Below, piece by piece: positions 10,646 through 22,482 of a stretch of DNA of 64,000 bases. How positions within the stretch are numbered: position 1 is the stretch's first letter; each line of letters starts with the position of its first letter. The stretch spans positions 21,946,387-22,010,386 of the forward strand of contig NW_004454163.1 of assembly GCF_000283155.1 (NCBI RefSeq). The letters run 5' to 3'. This stretch comes from Ceratotherium simum simum (lineage: Eukaryota > Chordata > Mammalia > Perissodactyla > Rhinocerotidae). The position numbers and the translations under genes are program-made. The notes beneath the pieces are model-generated. The model ran no database searches. It saw only the letters and a list, made by a program, of their open reading frames with translations, and was not told the DNA's origin.

Positions 10646-11699
10646 TCCAAAATGCACACAATCCCCTGAAACTTAATATGCTATATTTCTCTGTTATCAT
10701 CTTTGTATTTTAAAGGGGCATTTAGGGCCTTAACCCAAAGAAACAAATAGTATTTAGAATTTCAGACAGAGCTAATAGAGTGATCCTTTTGTTTGGGGTC
10801 TAGAAGAACAAAGGTGGTTGGGAAACTCCTAGATCCAAAAATAGAGATAGTATGACTGTGTACGTGACAGCCCACAACCCAGGCTCCAAGGACTCAAGTT
10901 TTGGCTGTTCATTCATAATATCACTTAGGGACAGTAGGAAAGACACGATTGAAAAATATATATTTTCTGCACTTGCCTGCAGAAGCAACTGCTACGTAGC
11001 GTATTAAAGGACCTCATGGGATGTCCCAAACAGCCATGGCCTTCCCTCACACGTGATATCTCTGGAGATTTGTGAAATTCAGTTTCAGTGTTGCTGATTC
11101 AGTGGATTGAATTTGGTGGATGAATTGAGAGAGAAATTAGAAGCCCAACACTGAATTCTACTTTTGGCTTCAGATCCTGTTGACCTGATGCCAAATGAAT
11201 GTTGTTTTCATGATTCGCTGTTTTGACTCTTTAAGAGAAAGGAAAATTCTCTGGATAACTTGACATCTGCCATCATGTGAATGGCCTCAGTTTTCTTGGC
11301 CCAGGTTCAGGTTTGCAGCCCATCATCACAGGTTACTATAAAGCTTTTAGTCAGGGATAGTATTTGACAAACCCCAGATGTACATAGGAAAGTGGAGACT
11401 CCTGTGCTAAAAACTGCTACAAGAAAAGGAAAACAACAGAACTCTCTTGACTGGATGAGTTATTCACCTCAACCCTCAGGCCCTATCTTCCAAAGTGAAG
11501 GGATGCCAGCCTTTCCTGTCCGTATTAGGAAAGCTTACAAATCAAAACCAAAAGCTGTATTTTTGAAATTTTTCTTTTGTAAAGTCTGTTACTGATGAGC
11601 AAACAGGTTTTGAAAAAATCAAGTTATTTTCAAAATCACCATCCAATCCACTAGATGGTTCAGTTATCTTTAGAAGCTGATTTCTGCTTTGAGGTTAGG
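10646..11699. other. Unique DNA
   Basis: No gene, exon or confident repeat seen. Confidence 0.5.
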
Positions 11700-11830
11700 G
11701 GCTCATGATTTAGTGGAAAGGACACTTAACAGTCAGAACATGTGGGCTTTGATCCCCGCTTCCAGGGATGTGGTTGTCAAATGTCCCTAGCCACACATTC
11801 ATGGGTCTCAGATATCTCACCTTTCAGAGG
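11700..11830 (+). repeat. MIR SINE fragment
   Basis: Sense MIR head: a 'gatttagtggaaaggacac' and 'catgtgggctttgatccccg' order like the tRNA-derived head, then a degraded core and 'tcagatatctcacc'. Confidence 0.55.
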
Positions 11831-12814
11831 AAGACCAGGGTGAAGTGGCCTTCTATGTTGCTTCTTTAGTTAAAACTCTAGAATTCTAAACATTTGGCTG
11901 ATGACACTGGTCTCCGAAGTCAGTCTCAGATGATAAATTTTAACAAGTCAATTGGCATCTCCCATAATACATCACCTTTCTCTGTGATTAACTCAAGGTC
12001 ACCTATCTTCCTCCAGGGCCTTTGTTTTATTTATTCTTCAGCAGAGTCATTCTGGCCACAGATTTAATTCCTTCTGTCAGTTACCCTTGAAAAGGTGTGT
12101 CGAGGGCCCACCAAAGCTCCTTCCGTCTTTTTCTGATGTTCTTCTCAGGTTCAGCAATGACCCTGAACTCAGCTCATAGGCCACATTTTTTTTTTTTCTG
12201 ATCAATTGATATAATGCTGCTAAAAATTTTGCCATGTCTCTAAGGTCTTTTCGGATTAATCATATCGAACTTTCAAGAAGGCTGACAGCTGCAGCCCAGA
12301 CTTAAGCTACATGGACAACTTAAGCAGGAGAAAATCACTTCAACTTTCTATACTTAAATTCTAATAGGCTTATCAGAGAAAAATATAAAGCAGTTTACAC
12401 AACATTACTGTGCTGGTTTAAAGGTGGAAGGCAGGTGGGAGGAGAAGGAGGCTGGCATTGTTGATAGAGAGGTTAGGGGATGTGTTTAGACTCATTAAGA
12501 AAAAGATCAAAGGAAAAAATCCAGGATTCCAAATTAACCAACTTTTCACACTTCCTTTCCGTCTTCTCCAAGCCTCAATTGCTGATTTCAAGCCTGTCAG
12601 AGACATTAGTTTAAGGCTTCAAGTTCGAGACAGGAATAGATTTTTATGGCAGACCACATGGTCTCTCAACCGGGCCTGTGGTCCTTCTGGTGACGAAAGC
12701 AAGAACTTCTGTCACCCACTGAATTCACTGGAGCTGGGACTCCACCTGTGCCTGCATCTGTAGGTGGTCACGGCCTCCATTCTGAACAGCCCTTCATGTA
12801 GAGTGGCAGAATTT
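11831..12814. other. Unique DNA
   Basis: Nothing firmly recognised. A short T run lies near 12185. Frames of up to 101 codons have no similarity I recognise. Confidence 0.5.
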
Positions 12815-12960
12815 TCTAGGTAGGGAAATGGAGGTCTAGACAAGGGAAGTAAATTCTCCAAGATTACACAGCTTGACAGAGACAAACCCAGGAAAAGAAG
12901 TCAGATCTCTACCTGTCCATCTAGTTCTTCCCTTTGTATCATGATGCTTTCCTGTCTCGG
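12815..12960 (-). repeat. MIR SINE, antisense
   Basis: 'taggtagggaaatggaggtc' and 'caagattacacagcttgac' correspond to the reversed MIR 'agatgaggaaactgagg' and 'aaggtcacacagctag' boxes, followed by the reversed head. Confidence 0.65.
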
Positions 12961-14483
12961 AGATCCAAGGGGAAGACTTTCTATTTTATGGAGGACAATG
13001 AAATGGGGCCCCCAAACTGGTGAGCTTTAGTCTGTTGCTTAATGAGCGTCACCATTTGGTCTCTAAAATTCTTCTCATTCCCTGAATTGGTGTCTATCTA
13101 AAGTTTAGGAAAGTAAATCATGCTTCTGATATTATTCTTTAGGCTTTCTTTGATTTGAATATGAAAATATGGCAAAGAACTAAGAGAACTACTCATAATG
13201 TTAGTCATCCTGGTGCCAGTTCCCCTCTACCACAACCACAAGTAAATACTTGAGGCTGACGCGTAATCAGAGAAATTCTGGGTGGAAATCCAGGAAATGC
13301 TTCGTCTACTTGAGTTTTACTTTCTTCGTGTCTAGATATAGATAATACTTAAGTAACTGGTTGGGGATGTTTTAAGACCTTTCTACTGACATCTAGATGG
13401 AAAATAGAATGTGTTCTAAATACATTCAAATTCTGTAGGCACCATCAGGGTGAAGCTAATATGAAAATAACTGCTTGCAGGAAAATGAACAGACAGCTCC
13501 AATGGTGGCAGAAAATAATGTATACAAGGTGGATAATAAATAATGCCATTAAACCCTTGTATCATTCCCTCTTTCTGTCAAGGTAAAAAAATGTGATATT
13601 TATTGCTGGGCCCGTAATTACTTTTATGCTTGAAACAGGAAGAAATTGAGTTGATGATACAGGAAGGTATGAACCGAGTGTTTTTTTCTGTGGAGGTGGG
13701 GATAGGGGTGGGACGAGATTTCATTTTCCTTAAAGGAGAACGGAGATCTTATCAGCCTCTCCTTTATACTAACCACCCAAGAAAGAAAGGGTTTTGCCAT
13801 TTCAGCCATTGGGAGAGGTTCTTTGGCCTTTCTGAGCTGTGTGGTTGTGGAGGTTATAGAAGAAGGAAGAAGAGAAAAGGGACAGGATTAAGGAAAGGTT
13901 TATAGAAGAAAGGATAAATATTACTTTGAGGTAATAATTCAGAATTTCCTGAAACAACATATTTTTGTCTAGCCAGAGAGATTATTTGCAACTATTACAA
14001 CAAACTGGATGTTGATTTCAGTCAGGGATTCTACTCCCCCAGTCCTCATTCCCACCCTACTCTGTCTCCTGTTACCTTCAATGTTTTAAAGAAAATCATT
14101 TCACCACGATTAGTTCTTTTCCAGATAACAACTGCATGCACTATTTGGGAAAGGACTTTGATGCCATCTTGGATCATTTGAATCTTAAAACAAGGGAAGC
14201 AAAGCTTGGATACAACCCAGCAATCTCACTAAAGTCAGCTTCCTCACCTACAGCCTGAGCTCAGTGAAACTCAAAATCTGTCCTCTGTGAGTTTCAAGGC
14301 TAAAAATAAGGTACTTGTAGCTTCAGCGCCTGAGGGCTTAAATCACAATTTATATTCCATAAATGTAGCCACATTGTCTCTTTTCTCTTTTGTTCTTTCT
14401 CATTTCTAACAGAAACCATTTGAAGTTTTATTTCAAATTATCTGGCTTGTCAGCTTAGACTTAGATTTGTGATTGTTTAGGGA
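12961..14483. other. Unique DNA
   Basis: No gene, exon or confident repeat. Short frames at 13624-13905 are purine-rich and have no known domain. Confidence 0.5.

Positions 14484-14512
<29 letters not shown>
14484..14512 (+). repeat. (TG)n microsatellite
   Basis: An uninterrupted TG run of about 29 bases, followed by a slightly impure TTTGTGTC. Confidence 0.9.
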
Positions 14513-14515
<3 letters not shown>

Positions 14516-14744
14516 TGTCAGTGTTTAATTAAACTGATGTGAAATGCTGTCTGAGCCAAAGGCAATGATTTTTCCTTTACTCATTTAATGTTGCACAGAT
14601 TATGGTAAGGTTTTCATTTGTATAATTTGTCATGTAGTACCACTGCCTTTTAAGCATGCTGGCTTAGTCAAAAGCATTCATTTAGATGGGAATAAAAGTT
14701 TAATTACTCCCTTTCACCTTTACGCATTCATTACAAATTATGTA

Positions 14745-14840
14745 GTGCCTTGGGGAGACTGCATTGAATGAGCAAGAAGAAATTTCCATCCTAGTCCTCA
14801 ATTACCTGTGTGACTTTGGACAAGTCACTTCCTGTAATAG
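14745..14840 (+). repeat. MIR SINE fragment
   Basis: 'tcctcaattacctgtgtgac' then 'ttggacaagtcacttcctg' is the sense MIR core ('ctgtgtgaccttgggcaagt'). Confidence 0.7.
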
Positions 14841-14990
14841 TATAGGCTAACTGCTACCAAAAAAAAAATCCCCTCATAATAGAATTTTATTTCTCACTCA
14901 AATAAGAGTTAAATTCAGGTGGTAAGATGGGCTACATAGTACTTATAACTTAAGCATGAGAATCATGTAAAGCATCACTTCTCAGTGCCT
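14838..14990. repeat. Fragment of the same LTR-like family as 7970-8420
   Basis: 'ataggctaactgctaccaaa' followed by 'aattttatttctcactcaaa' parallels the left part of the element near 7970. It is short and uncertain. Confidence 0.3.
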
Positions 14991-15984
14991 TGGGGAAAAC
15001 AATAGAGGGCAAGCAGAAAGTGTGATATTATGAAGATTTGCTACTCTGTTTTAGCCATATGTGACTAAAACCCAATTTTCACTAGTTTAAGAAAAATGGT
15101 GGATATGTGAGCCAACAATATCCAAGGCAGTCTAAGCAACACCAAGCCAGGGGAAGAATCAGCAGCATTTTGGCCCCAGGAACTAGGATCAGGCATTTGT
15201 GTGATTTTCACTCTCTGGCTCCCTCTACAGGTTGGATTTATCTTCTAAACAATGATTTCTGCCCTTTCTCTGTCATTACTTCTTTACTAGTAAGAACTGC
15301 TGAAACACTCTTTACTCTGAGTACAAATGTTTCCAGTAGGAAGAATTCTGCTCATTTTTTACTATTCCCCAAATCTTCTGATACTCATCAAGAGTTGCCG
15401 TTTGTTCTACGGTACTTTGTAATGGGGGTTAGGGGTGTGTGAAAGCTCTTGGTGCCAGTACACAGCCAGACAGTGCATAAAAATGTCTAATGATACGATT
15501 TATCTGCTAGACTAAAATGTATTTCATAGGATGGAAGAAATAACTCTTTTAGTGCTGTGTTCTCAGTGCATTCCACATTCAAATCTCCTAAAATTCTCCC
15601 TGGCAACATAGTCCATGTTGCGATGATGGATAACTGATCCCCAACAGTGCTATAAAGTGATTATTAATCCATAAGCATCCCCCTGCTGAGGTATTCTATG
15701 GTTTTAAAAAAGTTAAGAACCATTTCCACACTGTTGGAGATATTATAATCTTTTTGAAGCCTTCAGTGTGGGACCTCCTGTCTGTTACCATATTTCTTTA
15801 TTAATTTAAGCTGACTGCCAAGACTTCTCAGCACCGTAGTCTAGTTCCAGAAACATGGAAGAAACCACATGTGATGTTATGAGAGAGATTGTTACTGTGC
15901 TCATAAATGTGACAGATCAGTAGTCATCATGTGGGACCTTCATGCTACAACTCTCAAAGGCCAGAATAATAGAAGTGTCACATC
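14991..15984. other. Unique DNA
   Basis: No confident feature. A 111-codon frame (15107-15442) shows no recognisable domain. Confidence 0.45.
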
Positions 15985-16275
15985 AAATCAAAAGATTTCA
16001 GAGACAAAAAGAACCTTTGACATCACTGAGACCAGCTAGTCCAAAAAAAATTTTTTGGCAATCAAACGACAAAAATCTTAGAAATTTATGTGGAAACAGA
16101 CAGAAGTATCCTGCTTGGGTTGGAGGGAGAAGGGAGCAAGAGTCACCCTATTTCTTTCTGCTCTTGGCAGGGTTCTGCTTATGCACCTCCATAGAACCAC
16201 TGGTACTAGCCAAGCACAGACAACTCCTTACATCTTACAGATGAGGAAACTGAGACTAGAGGAGCTAAAAACTTG
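15985..16275 (-). repeat. Ancient MIR-like repeat, broken
   Basis: 'aagaacctttgacatcactg' with 'ccagctagtccaaaa', then after an insert or divergence 'cagatgaggaaactgagac' near 16238. This order is typical of the old family with an 'agggaccttagagatcatct' head and an antisense-MIR-like core. Family name uncertain. Confidence 0.45.
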
Positions 16276-16699
16276 ATCTCCAACCTTAAAGATTATTGAC
16301 AACAGAGCTTGGCCAGTTTCCATGTATTCTACTAAATTGTACAAAAGCAGAAGCTGACCAAGGAATGCTGAATGGGAAAAGGATAGAAATATTAGAGTTC
16401 TTCCTGCAGTAGGGATTGGGGCTCATTTTGTGTTCCACCTTGCCCCTCAAGTAAAAGAGATTATAATAAAATTGAAAATAATGTCAGCAGTAGGTATGAC
16501 CAACCAAAAGTGGATGCCTCTCTGCTCTGATTCTAAATGAGACTGGGGCAAAGATCTACTAAATCCCAAGAATGAGCAAATTGAGCAGAATGGTCTTGAT
16601 AATCATTACCTTTAAGCTAGGGGGAATAGAATACAGTTTTAAACAGAAAGAAGGAAAAAAAATCACGTTATGAGAAGGCACATGGTCGTAAGGTTGGTT
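16276..16699. other. Unique DNA
   Basis: Nothing recognised. Confidence 0.5.
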
Positions 16700-17541
16700 A
16701 TTTTCTCTTTTTTTGATCCCTATTTAAGGAAAGTCACTAACATGAAATATAAAATCAAAGTAAAGGAAGCTGGAGGAAAGAGATCTGATTCAGGGAAAAA
16801 AATACTGAAAAAAAAAGTAAAACAAATATCAGTATTCCAAGAGAGATAAGAGAAGAAATTACCTCCATCGGACAAGAACATAAAGATATAAAAGGGAACA
16901 TTCAAAGAACAAAAAAGAGTTCTTGGATATTAAAAATATGTGATAGTGGGAATAGATGAAAGATAAAGAGATCTCCTAGAAAGTAATGCACACAGGATAG
17001 AAAATGAGTGAAAATATATGAGAAAATTGGAGCAACAATACTGGAAGTTCAACATCCAAATAATAGGAGTTCCAGAAAAAGAGATCAGAGCAAAAGAGGA
17101 ACTGATCAATAGAATAATTCAGAAAAATTTCCCAGAATTGAGGAGCAAGATTTTCCAGATTCAAAGACCCACCAAGTGCCTAGTGGAAAAGATGAAAAGC
17201 ACTTACATGCTTAATAAAAAGACTAATCCACTGAGGCAAAAAGAAGAATCTACAAGCTCATAGAGAGAAAAAAAATCACATAAAAAGGATATGACATTAA
17301 AATGGCTTTACATACTTGGAACTAGACAAGAATGCAATGTTTTCAAAATGTTGAAGAAACATGATTTCCAACCTAGAAGTTTATTCCAAGACAAATTGTT
17401 AATAATATTTATAAGTAGAATAAAAACATTTCAGACATGCACGTTTCAAAAAATTTACCTCCCATACACTCTTTCTCAAAAAGCTACTGGAGAAAGTGTT
17501 CTACTAAATTGAAGAAGTAAAACGAGACCAGAAGATAAGGG
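16700..17541 (+). mobile_element. L1 LINE (old, HAL1/L1M-like ORF1-side part)
   Basis: A-rich sense-strand text of the old mammalian L1 ORF1 region: 'caacatccaaataataggag' with 'ttccagaaaaagagatcaga', 'aaaatttcccagaattgagg', 'gatttccaacctagaag', and 'catttcagacatgcacg' followed by 'aaaaaatttacctcccatac'. An 81-codon remnant frame (17018-17263) falls within it. The element is decayed and cannot encode a working protein. It is interrupted on its right by an LTR and resumes at 17973. Confidence 0.75.
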
Positions 17542-17972
17542 TGTGGTGGACTGCATGGTGGCCCCCTCCAAAATACAGTATGTCTATCCAGAACCTGTGA
17601 ATGTGACCTTATTTGAAAAAAGAAGGGACTTTGCAGATGTAATTAAGTTAAAGATTTTGAAATGAAATCATTCTGGATTTGAGGTGAGCCCTAAATCCAA
17701 AGACACGCATCATCATAAGAGAAAGGCAGAGGTAGTGAGTGAGACACAGGGGAGAAGACCGTGTGAAGAGGGAGGCAGATTAGAGTTATATAATATCAAG
17801 GCAAAGGATGTCTGGAGCCACCCAAACCTGGAAGAAACAGGAAGAATCATCCCCAGACCCTTCAGGGGTAGCGTGACGATGCCAACACCTTTATTTGGGA
17901 TTCTGGCCTCCAGAATGGTAAGGAAACATAGTTTGTGATAATTTGTCATAGCAGTCCTAGGACACTAATACA
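17542..17972 (+). mobile_element. MLT1-type MaLR solo LTR
   Basis: It starts TGTGGTGGACTG and ends CACTAATACA, the standard MLT1 ends. Internal landmarks are 'gtgaatgtgaccttatttg', 'ggactttgcagatgtaatta', 'gaagaccgtgtgaagaggga' and 'ttctggcctccagaatgg'. No internal retroviral region is attached, so it is a solo LTR of about 431 bp. The flanking TSD is no longer clear (AAGGG against ACAGG). Confidence 0.85.
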
Positions 17973-18340
17973 ACAGGATACAGAAAATGGTAGCTCCAAC
18001 ACAGGAAAGAGGCCAAGGGAATCATTAGGGTGGAAGTGAAGGGAGATCCCAGGATGATAAATGTGCCATCAGTCCAGACTGGTTCTGGAAGAGGCTTCTT
18101 CAAAAAATGACATTAACTGATGACTTGCTGGTGTCAATAAATGTTTTGAAAGGAGATTTAGATAATCGGCAGATACTCTGGGTTGAGTTATTGGCAATAG
18201 ATAGTTAAGCTAATGAAGGTTTAGAATGGAAAAGTAAATAAGATTTACTAGAAGGTCATAATACGGCAAATAATGAATACTGATCTAATCAAAATTATGA
18301 TATAGCTATATTGGGAGGGTTAAGAATGGAAGCAAGTGAG
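17973..18340 (+). mobile_element. L1 LINE, continuation after the LTR
   Basis: 'agctccaacacaggaaagag', 'ccagactggttctggaag', 'aatcggcagatactctgggt', 'gttaagctaatgaaggttta' and 'aatgaatactgatctaatca' follow the same old L1/HAL1 consensus as the left part in the same orientation, showing that the LTR landed inside this element. Confidence 0.7.
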
Positions 18341-18420
18341 TGTGCACCAGCGTGGTTGTATGTGTGTGTGGGAAGGTGTGTGTATATGTGTGTGGATGGG
18401 TAGGTGAGCATGGTGGGGCA
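18341..18420 (+). repeat. GT-rich simple repeat (impure)
   Basis: Interrupted TGTG runs between about 18356 and 18392. The minus-strand frame across it is rich in H, T, Y and P for that reason. Confidence 0.6.
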
Positions 18421-18664
18421 AAAGTGGGGAATGAGCAAAATCCCTATCTTCCATAAAACTGAATCCCTAGAACTGAAGAATAAATACATAGCGATATAAG
18501 TATGTTAATTAGTGATATGGTAGTAAATATCAAAAGGATCAGCTAAGTAATTGATAATAGTTATCTTTGAGGAATAGCAATACTTTTTATAATAACTTAA
18601 TAAAATATTTAGCATTTAATAAAATAAATCTAATAAGAATTAATTTTAATAGTACGGCTATAGT
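18421..18664. other. Unique AT-rich DNA
   Basis: Nothing recognised beyond AT-rich sequence at 18560-18660. Confidence 0.5.
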
Positions 18665-18840
18665 ACATATTACATTTCAGACATTGTTTTAGGTACTTTA
18701 CTCATTTTTTTCTTCAGAACAGTCTTGTGTGGAAAGTACTATTACCCCATCTTACTGATAAGGGCACTGAAGTTACATAGTCACACGATAATCTCAGAGC
18801 CAGATTTGGAACCTAGTCACCTTTAGTGTTCCTACATTAA
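18665..18840 (-). repeat. MIR SINE, antisense
   Basis: 'gacattgttttaggtacttt', 'gtactattaccccatcttac', 'tagtcacacgataatc' and 'cagatttggaacctagtc' match the antisense MIR order. Confidence 0.7.
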
Positions 18841-18873
18841 TCTCAACATGTCTTATAAAAAAAAATATTGTCG

Positions 18874-19128
18874 GAGGCCTGCCTGGTGGCGCAAGCGGTT
18901 AAGTGCACGCGTTCCGCTGTGGTGGCCTGGGGTTCGCAGGTTCGGATCCCGGGAGTGAACAGATGCACCGCTTGTCAAGCCACGCTGTGGCGGCGTCTCA
19001 TATAAAGTGGAGGAAGATGGGCACGGATGTTAGCCCAGGGCCCACCTTCCTCACCAAAAAAAAAAGAGGAGGATTGGCATCGGGTGTTAATTCAGGGCTG
19101 ATCTTCCTCACACACACAAAAAATATAT
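18874..19128 (+). repeat. ERE-type SINE (CAAGCGGTTAAG subfamily)
   Basis: The tRNA-like head carries an A-box-like GGTGGCGCAAGCGGTTAAG and a B-box GGTTCGGATCC. The body has 'cttgtcaagccacgctgtgg' and 'tataaagtggaggaagatgg', then two copies of the 'gatgttagc...gatcttcctca' tail module separated by an A-rich run. ATATTGT at 18865-18871 and 19129-19135 is a plausible target-site duplication. The family is specific to perissodactyls. Confidence 0.9.
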
Positions 19129-20192
19129 ATATTGTTGGGAAGCTAGACATGCTGTTTACCAAAACTTTAGCACTAGGAGACTCTTTAAATTATGTATACA
19201 TGTAAGTTTGGTTTAAAAAAATAACCACTGGAAATAATCAGAAGATGAAAACTGTTACTCTGCTAATTTTTGGTGTTGACTCTGCCTCAGAATCAGAGTA
19301 AATCTGGGCATATAAATGGGTGAGTGTGAAGTGATGGAGGGGATGAAATTTTCTCCAGTCAGCTCAAAACTTAGTCTGACCTACTCTTGACATCTCCAGG
19401 GGAAAATGGTGTAAGTTGGAAAGCGCCACCCTCAGAATGGACTGTGACAGGCAGAAGGTAGCCAAATGTGTGGACCTCAAAAGAAGGGGGGAGCTTGAGA
19501 AGTTCTTCGGAAGACAGCCTTGGGAAGATGGCCTTAGGAAGACAGCCTTGCAGCCAGGTGCACCAGAATGGCACACATCTCTACAATATTTGCATTCTTG
19601 TGTCAACACTTCATTCTGATAGATTGAACCAACACCTGTTTAAGCCTAAGAAAGTTTAAGAATTTGAAGAAATTAATTTGCATGAAAATGAAGCAAAAGA
19701 TTTAAACCTCACTAAGTATGTTTGCTTTCTTTAGTTTATTTACAAAATTTACTGAGTTTACTTATAAAAATTATCTCTATTTATATGAAATGAGTAGATA
19801 AAGTATTCAAGGACATCCTCATTGAAAGTAATAGATTTTTTAATTTAACCTCTAAGATGATATGTTGTGATAGAAATTTTTGAAAGCAGAATAAATTGCT
19901 CTGTTAGTAATTTTAACGACATTTTCCTAAATATTTGATCTACTCAAAACAGGTATATGAAAAGGAGATATAGGGTCTGGAAATGAGAATTTTTAGAAAA
20001 CATTTTGGGGTAGATCCAAATCCTGAATGCCATAGTGAATTGGCTAACTTGGTTGACAATGCAGTAATCCAAATAAAATTAAGTTATTACAGCTTCAAAA
20101 ACTACAGACCGTTTAGATTTATGGCTGTCAAAGGGTAAATTCAGCAAGGACACTCATAGAGACCCTTCTTGCATTTCTAATAATTGGAATAG
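19129..20192. other. Unique DNA with a small minisatellite
   Basis: Three tandem 14-base units (GGAAGACAGCCTTG-like) occupy 19509-19550. Otherwise no gene or repeat is recognised. Frames open on both strands at 19364-19659 overlap this minisatellite and have no known similarity. Confidence 0.5.
19509..19550 (+). repeat. 14-bp x 3 minisatellite
   Basis: Units 1 and 3 are identical (GGAAGACAGCCTTG). Unit 2 differs at three positions (GGAAGATGGCCTTA). Confidence 0.85.
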
Positions 20193-20400
20193 TTAATACT
20201 TTCTGAGTGTTTATCAGGAAGAAGGTGCTGTTATCATTGTTCTACAAATACGTTGACTCACTCATTTCTCACAAGTTTATGATATTGGTACTGTTAATAG
20301 CGTTGCTATTTTATAGAAAGTGGCCCAGAGAGGTCAATTGGGACTACCAACCTGTGTTGATAGTTCCAGAGCCTGGGCTCTCCAACATTGCATTATTGAG
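20193..20400 (-). repeat. MIR SINE, antisense
   Basis: 'tactttctgagtgtttatca', 'cactcatttctcacaagttt', 'gttgctattttatagaaagt' plus 'ggcccagagaggtca', then 'agttccagagcctgggctct' for the reversed head. It accounts for most of a 129-codon plus-strand frame (20207-20596), which is therefore not a gene. Confidence 0.75.
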
Positions 20401-20699
20401 GAGTAGATTTGCTTGTTCACGTAAGAACTTGGACCTCATGAGATGTTCTTCATTAAAGGAAATGTATGATCAAGGGACACATGTTGGTCATTCACAGCTA
20501 TATTCTTTGTCTCACTATAATAACCTCAAGAAACATGAGAAGAATCCTCATTTTAAGCCAATGAATTATTATAACAGGTTGATAACTAATAAATAGTCAC
20601 ATATTTATTGCTATTTAATAAACCAGCTAGTAGTAGTTGTTTGTTTTTTCTGGAAAATTAGGCTTATGTAGTCTTGAACAACGAGGATGGTAGAACCGA
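20401..20699. other. Unique DNA
   Basis: Nothing recognised. Confidence 0.5.
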
Positions 20700-20890
20700 A
20701 AAAGAAAGTCCTTCAGATTTAGGCTAACCTGAGTCCAAATTTCAGTCCTTGTACTCACTGGCTGTGTGATTTGGGGCAAATTTCTTGACTGCTCTGAGTC
20801 TTAGGGTTAATAATAAATTTGACTGTGTTGTTAAGAGAACTATATAGAGTGGGTAGTGTAGAGTTGATGCTCTATAAATGTTAGCATCCT
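20700..20890 (+). repeat. MIR SINE
   Basis: 'aacctgagtccaaatttcag', 'ctcactggctgtgtgatttg' with 'gggcaaatttcttgac', and 'tgatgctctataaatgttag' give the sense MIR from head to tail. Confidence 0.8.
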
Positions 20891-21611
20891 TTATGACTGG
20901 TTGAGTCTATTATATGACTTGCTACCAATCAAAAAATAGCACAGATATGAGAACAAAAATATTCTATGAAATAGCGTCTGCTAGTTTGGTTAAAGCAGAG
21001 TTCAGAACCCGAGAGAGAGAAAAAACAAGTAGTCTTCAGAGATTCACTTTAGCATGAGAGGTCTTCATTTTCATTATTGATTTCCTTTTCATTCTAGCCA
21101 TGTTGATACAGAAAAGATCAAATTTAACAGAAGGTGTTGTCTGCACTTGTCCTTAAATTACACTGAATGGATTAGCTAACAACCATAATTTTGGAATTAG
21201 TGGGTGAGGAAGAGAGCACCACTTGAAATAAAACTCACCCAGAATGAGACAGAGAGAGAGAGGGGTCGGGGGAGAGGGAGGCAAAGAGACTCGTGCACAG
21301 TAAAGATTTTACAGATGCCCTGGTAGCTGTCATTGTCCAGAGACATTCTCAGAACTATACCTAAATAAACACAGGCTATAGATGAAACTTTCAAGTTAAG
21401 ACCAAGGGACTAAGAAGAAAATGATCGTATAGAGCTTAGGTTCTCCAAGATGATTAAATGGATTTTTGGTGTAAGTGATTTTTCTAATACAACGCAGTAA
21501 CAGGAAAGTTTACCCTAGAAATGAGGCTTGAGAGGACAGACTAAATCCATTCTCTTAAGAAAAGACAATCTCTATATGCTTTGGCATTTAAAAGGCAGGA
21601 ATCACTGGCTT
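20891..21611. other. Unique DNA
   Basis: Nothing recognised. A GA-rich patch lies at about 21248-21290. Confidence 0.5.
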
Positions 21612-21815
21612 TACAATGAGCCAGTTGCTGTGCGAAGCATTATATATATATTTGTACATCTCATTTAATTCTCACAAACAAGTATATAAGGTAGTTACTA
21701 TTATTCCTACCATTTTCAAAGGAGGGAAATGAGGTACAGAAGTCAAGTAACTTGCCCAAGGATGACACCTGTCAGATGACAAAACTTGAACTTTTTAACA
21801 ATCTAATGCCAGGGC
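21612..21815 (-). repeat. MIR SINE, antisense
   Basis: 'gccagttgctgtgcgaagca', 'catctcatttaattctcaca', 'gtagttactattattcctac', 'gggaaatgaggtacagaagt' plus 'caagtaacttgcccaagg' are classic antisense MIR. Confidence 0.85.
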
Positions 21816-21854
21816 CAACAAACTCCTTCTCACACCAGCTGAGCCATATCTCAA

Positions 21855-21930
21855 CTGACTTTGTATTACCTACATTTTCTAGCACAGTGCCTTCCTTGCA
21901 TGTAATAAGTGCCCAGTGAACACTGAACAT
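21855..21930 (+). repeat. L2 LINE 3' end fragment
   Basis: 'tttctagcacagtgccttcc', then 'ttgcatgtaataagtgccca' and 'gtgaacactgaac', resembles the L2 3' terminus. The end is degraded. Confidence 0.6.
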
Positions 21931-22482
21931 TCCTCTTACAGTTAAAGACATTGAAAACTTCTGTGAAAATGCACCCAAGAGAGGATTAGCTCCTTAAATC
22001 ATGATTAGTTATAAACCCTTCAGCAGGGAATAATTTATCAGATTAACCTAGCAGCAAACATGGATCCGAGGATGTAGGACAAAAGAAAAGGAAAATCTGA
22101 TATAAAAGACAAAGAATTATAAGGTCCATAATTGTTGGGAACAGTTATGCGATACTGGGTACCACTGACATTCAGTCAGGAAGATAGTAATTTAGATGGG
22201 AGAAAAGATGCTAACTCTCCCCCCATCCTTCATCTTACTTAGGGTGACTGTCCCTTGGCTACAGTTGATGGTTGTAGTGCAACGCACCATATCAGAATCC
22301 AACCGCATCTTATGATTCTGGAAATGGAGACTCCCACAATCAAGTCAGTTCCTTTTCCAGAAGATGAAGATTTAAGATGCAGCAGAGAAAGGGCAGAAAT
22401 CATTGTTTAAATGGCAGAAAGAGAATGTAGTTAAACATGCAAAGCTCTTTTTCCAAACAAAAAATGATAATTCAACAGTGAG
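21931..22482. other. Unique DNA
   Basis: Nothing recognised. Confidence 0.5.

Noticed and set aside
17018..17263. 81-codon frame with some resemblance to L1 ORF1 protein
   Set aside because: It sits in a decayed L1; it is a remnant and not a host gene.
18903..19205. 100-codon plus-strand frame
   Set aside because: Falls on the ERE-type SINE.
20207..20596. 129-codon plus-strand open frame
   Set aside because: About half of it is antisense MIR sequence.
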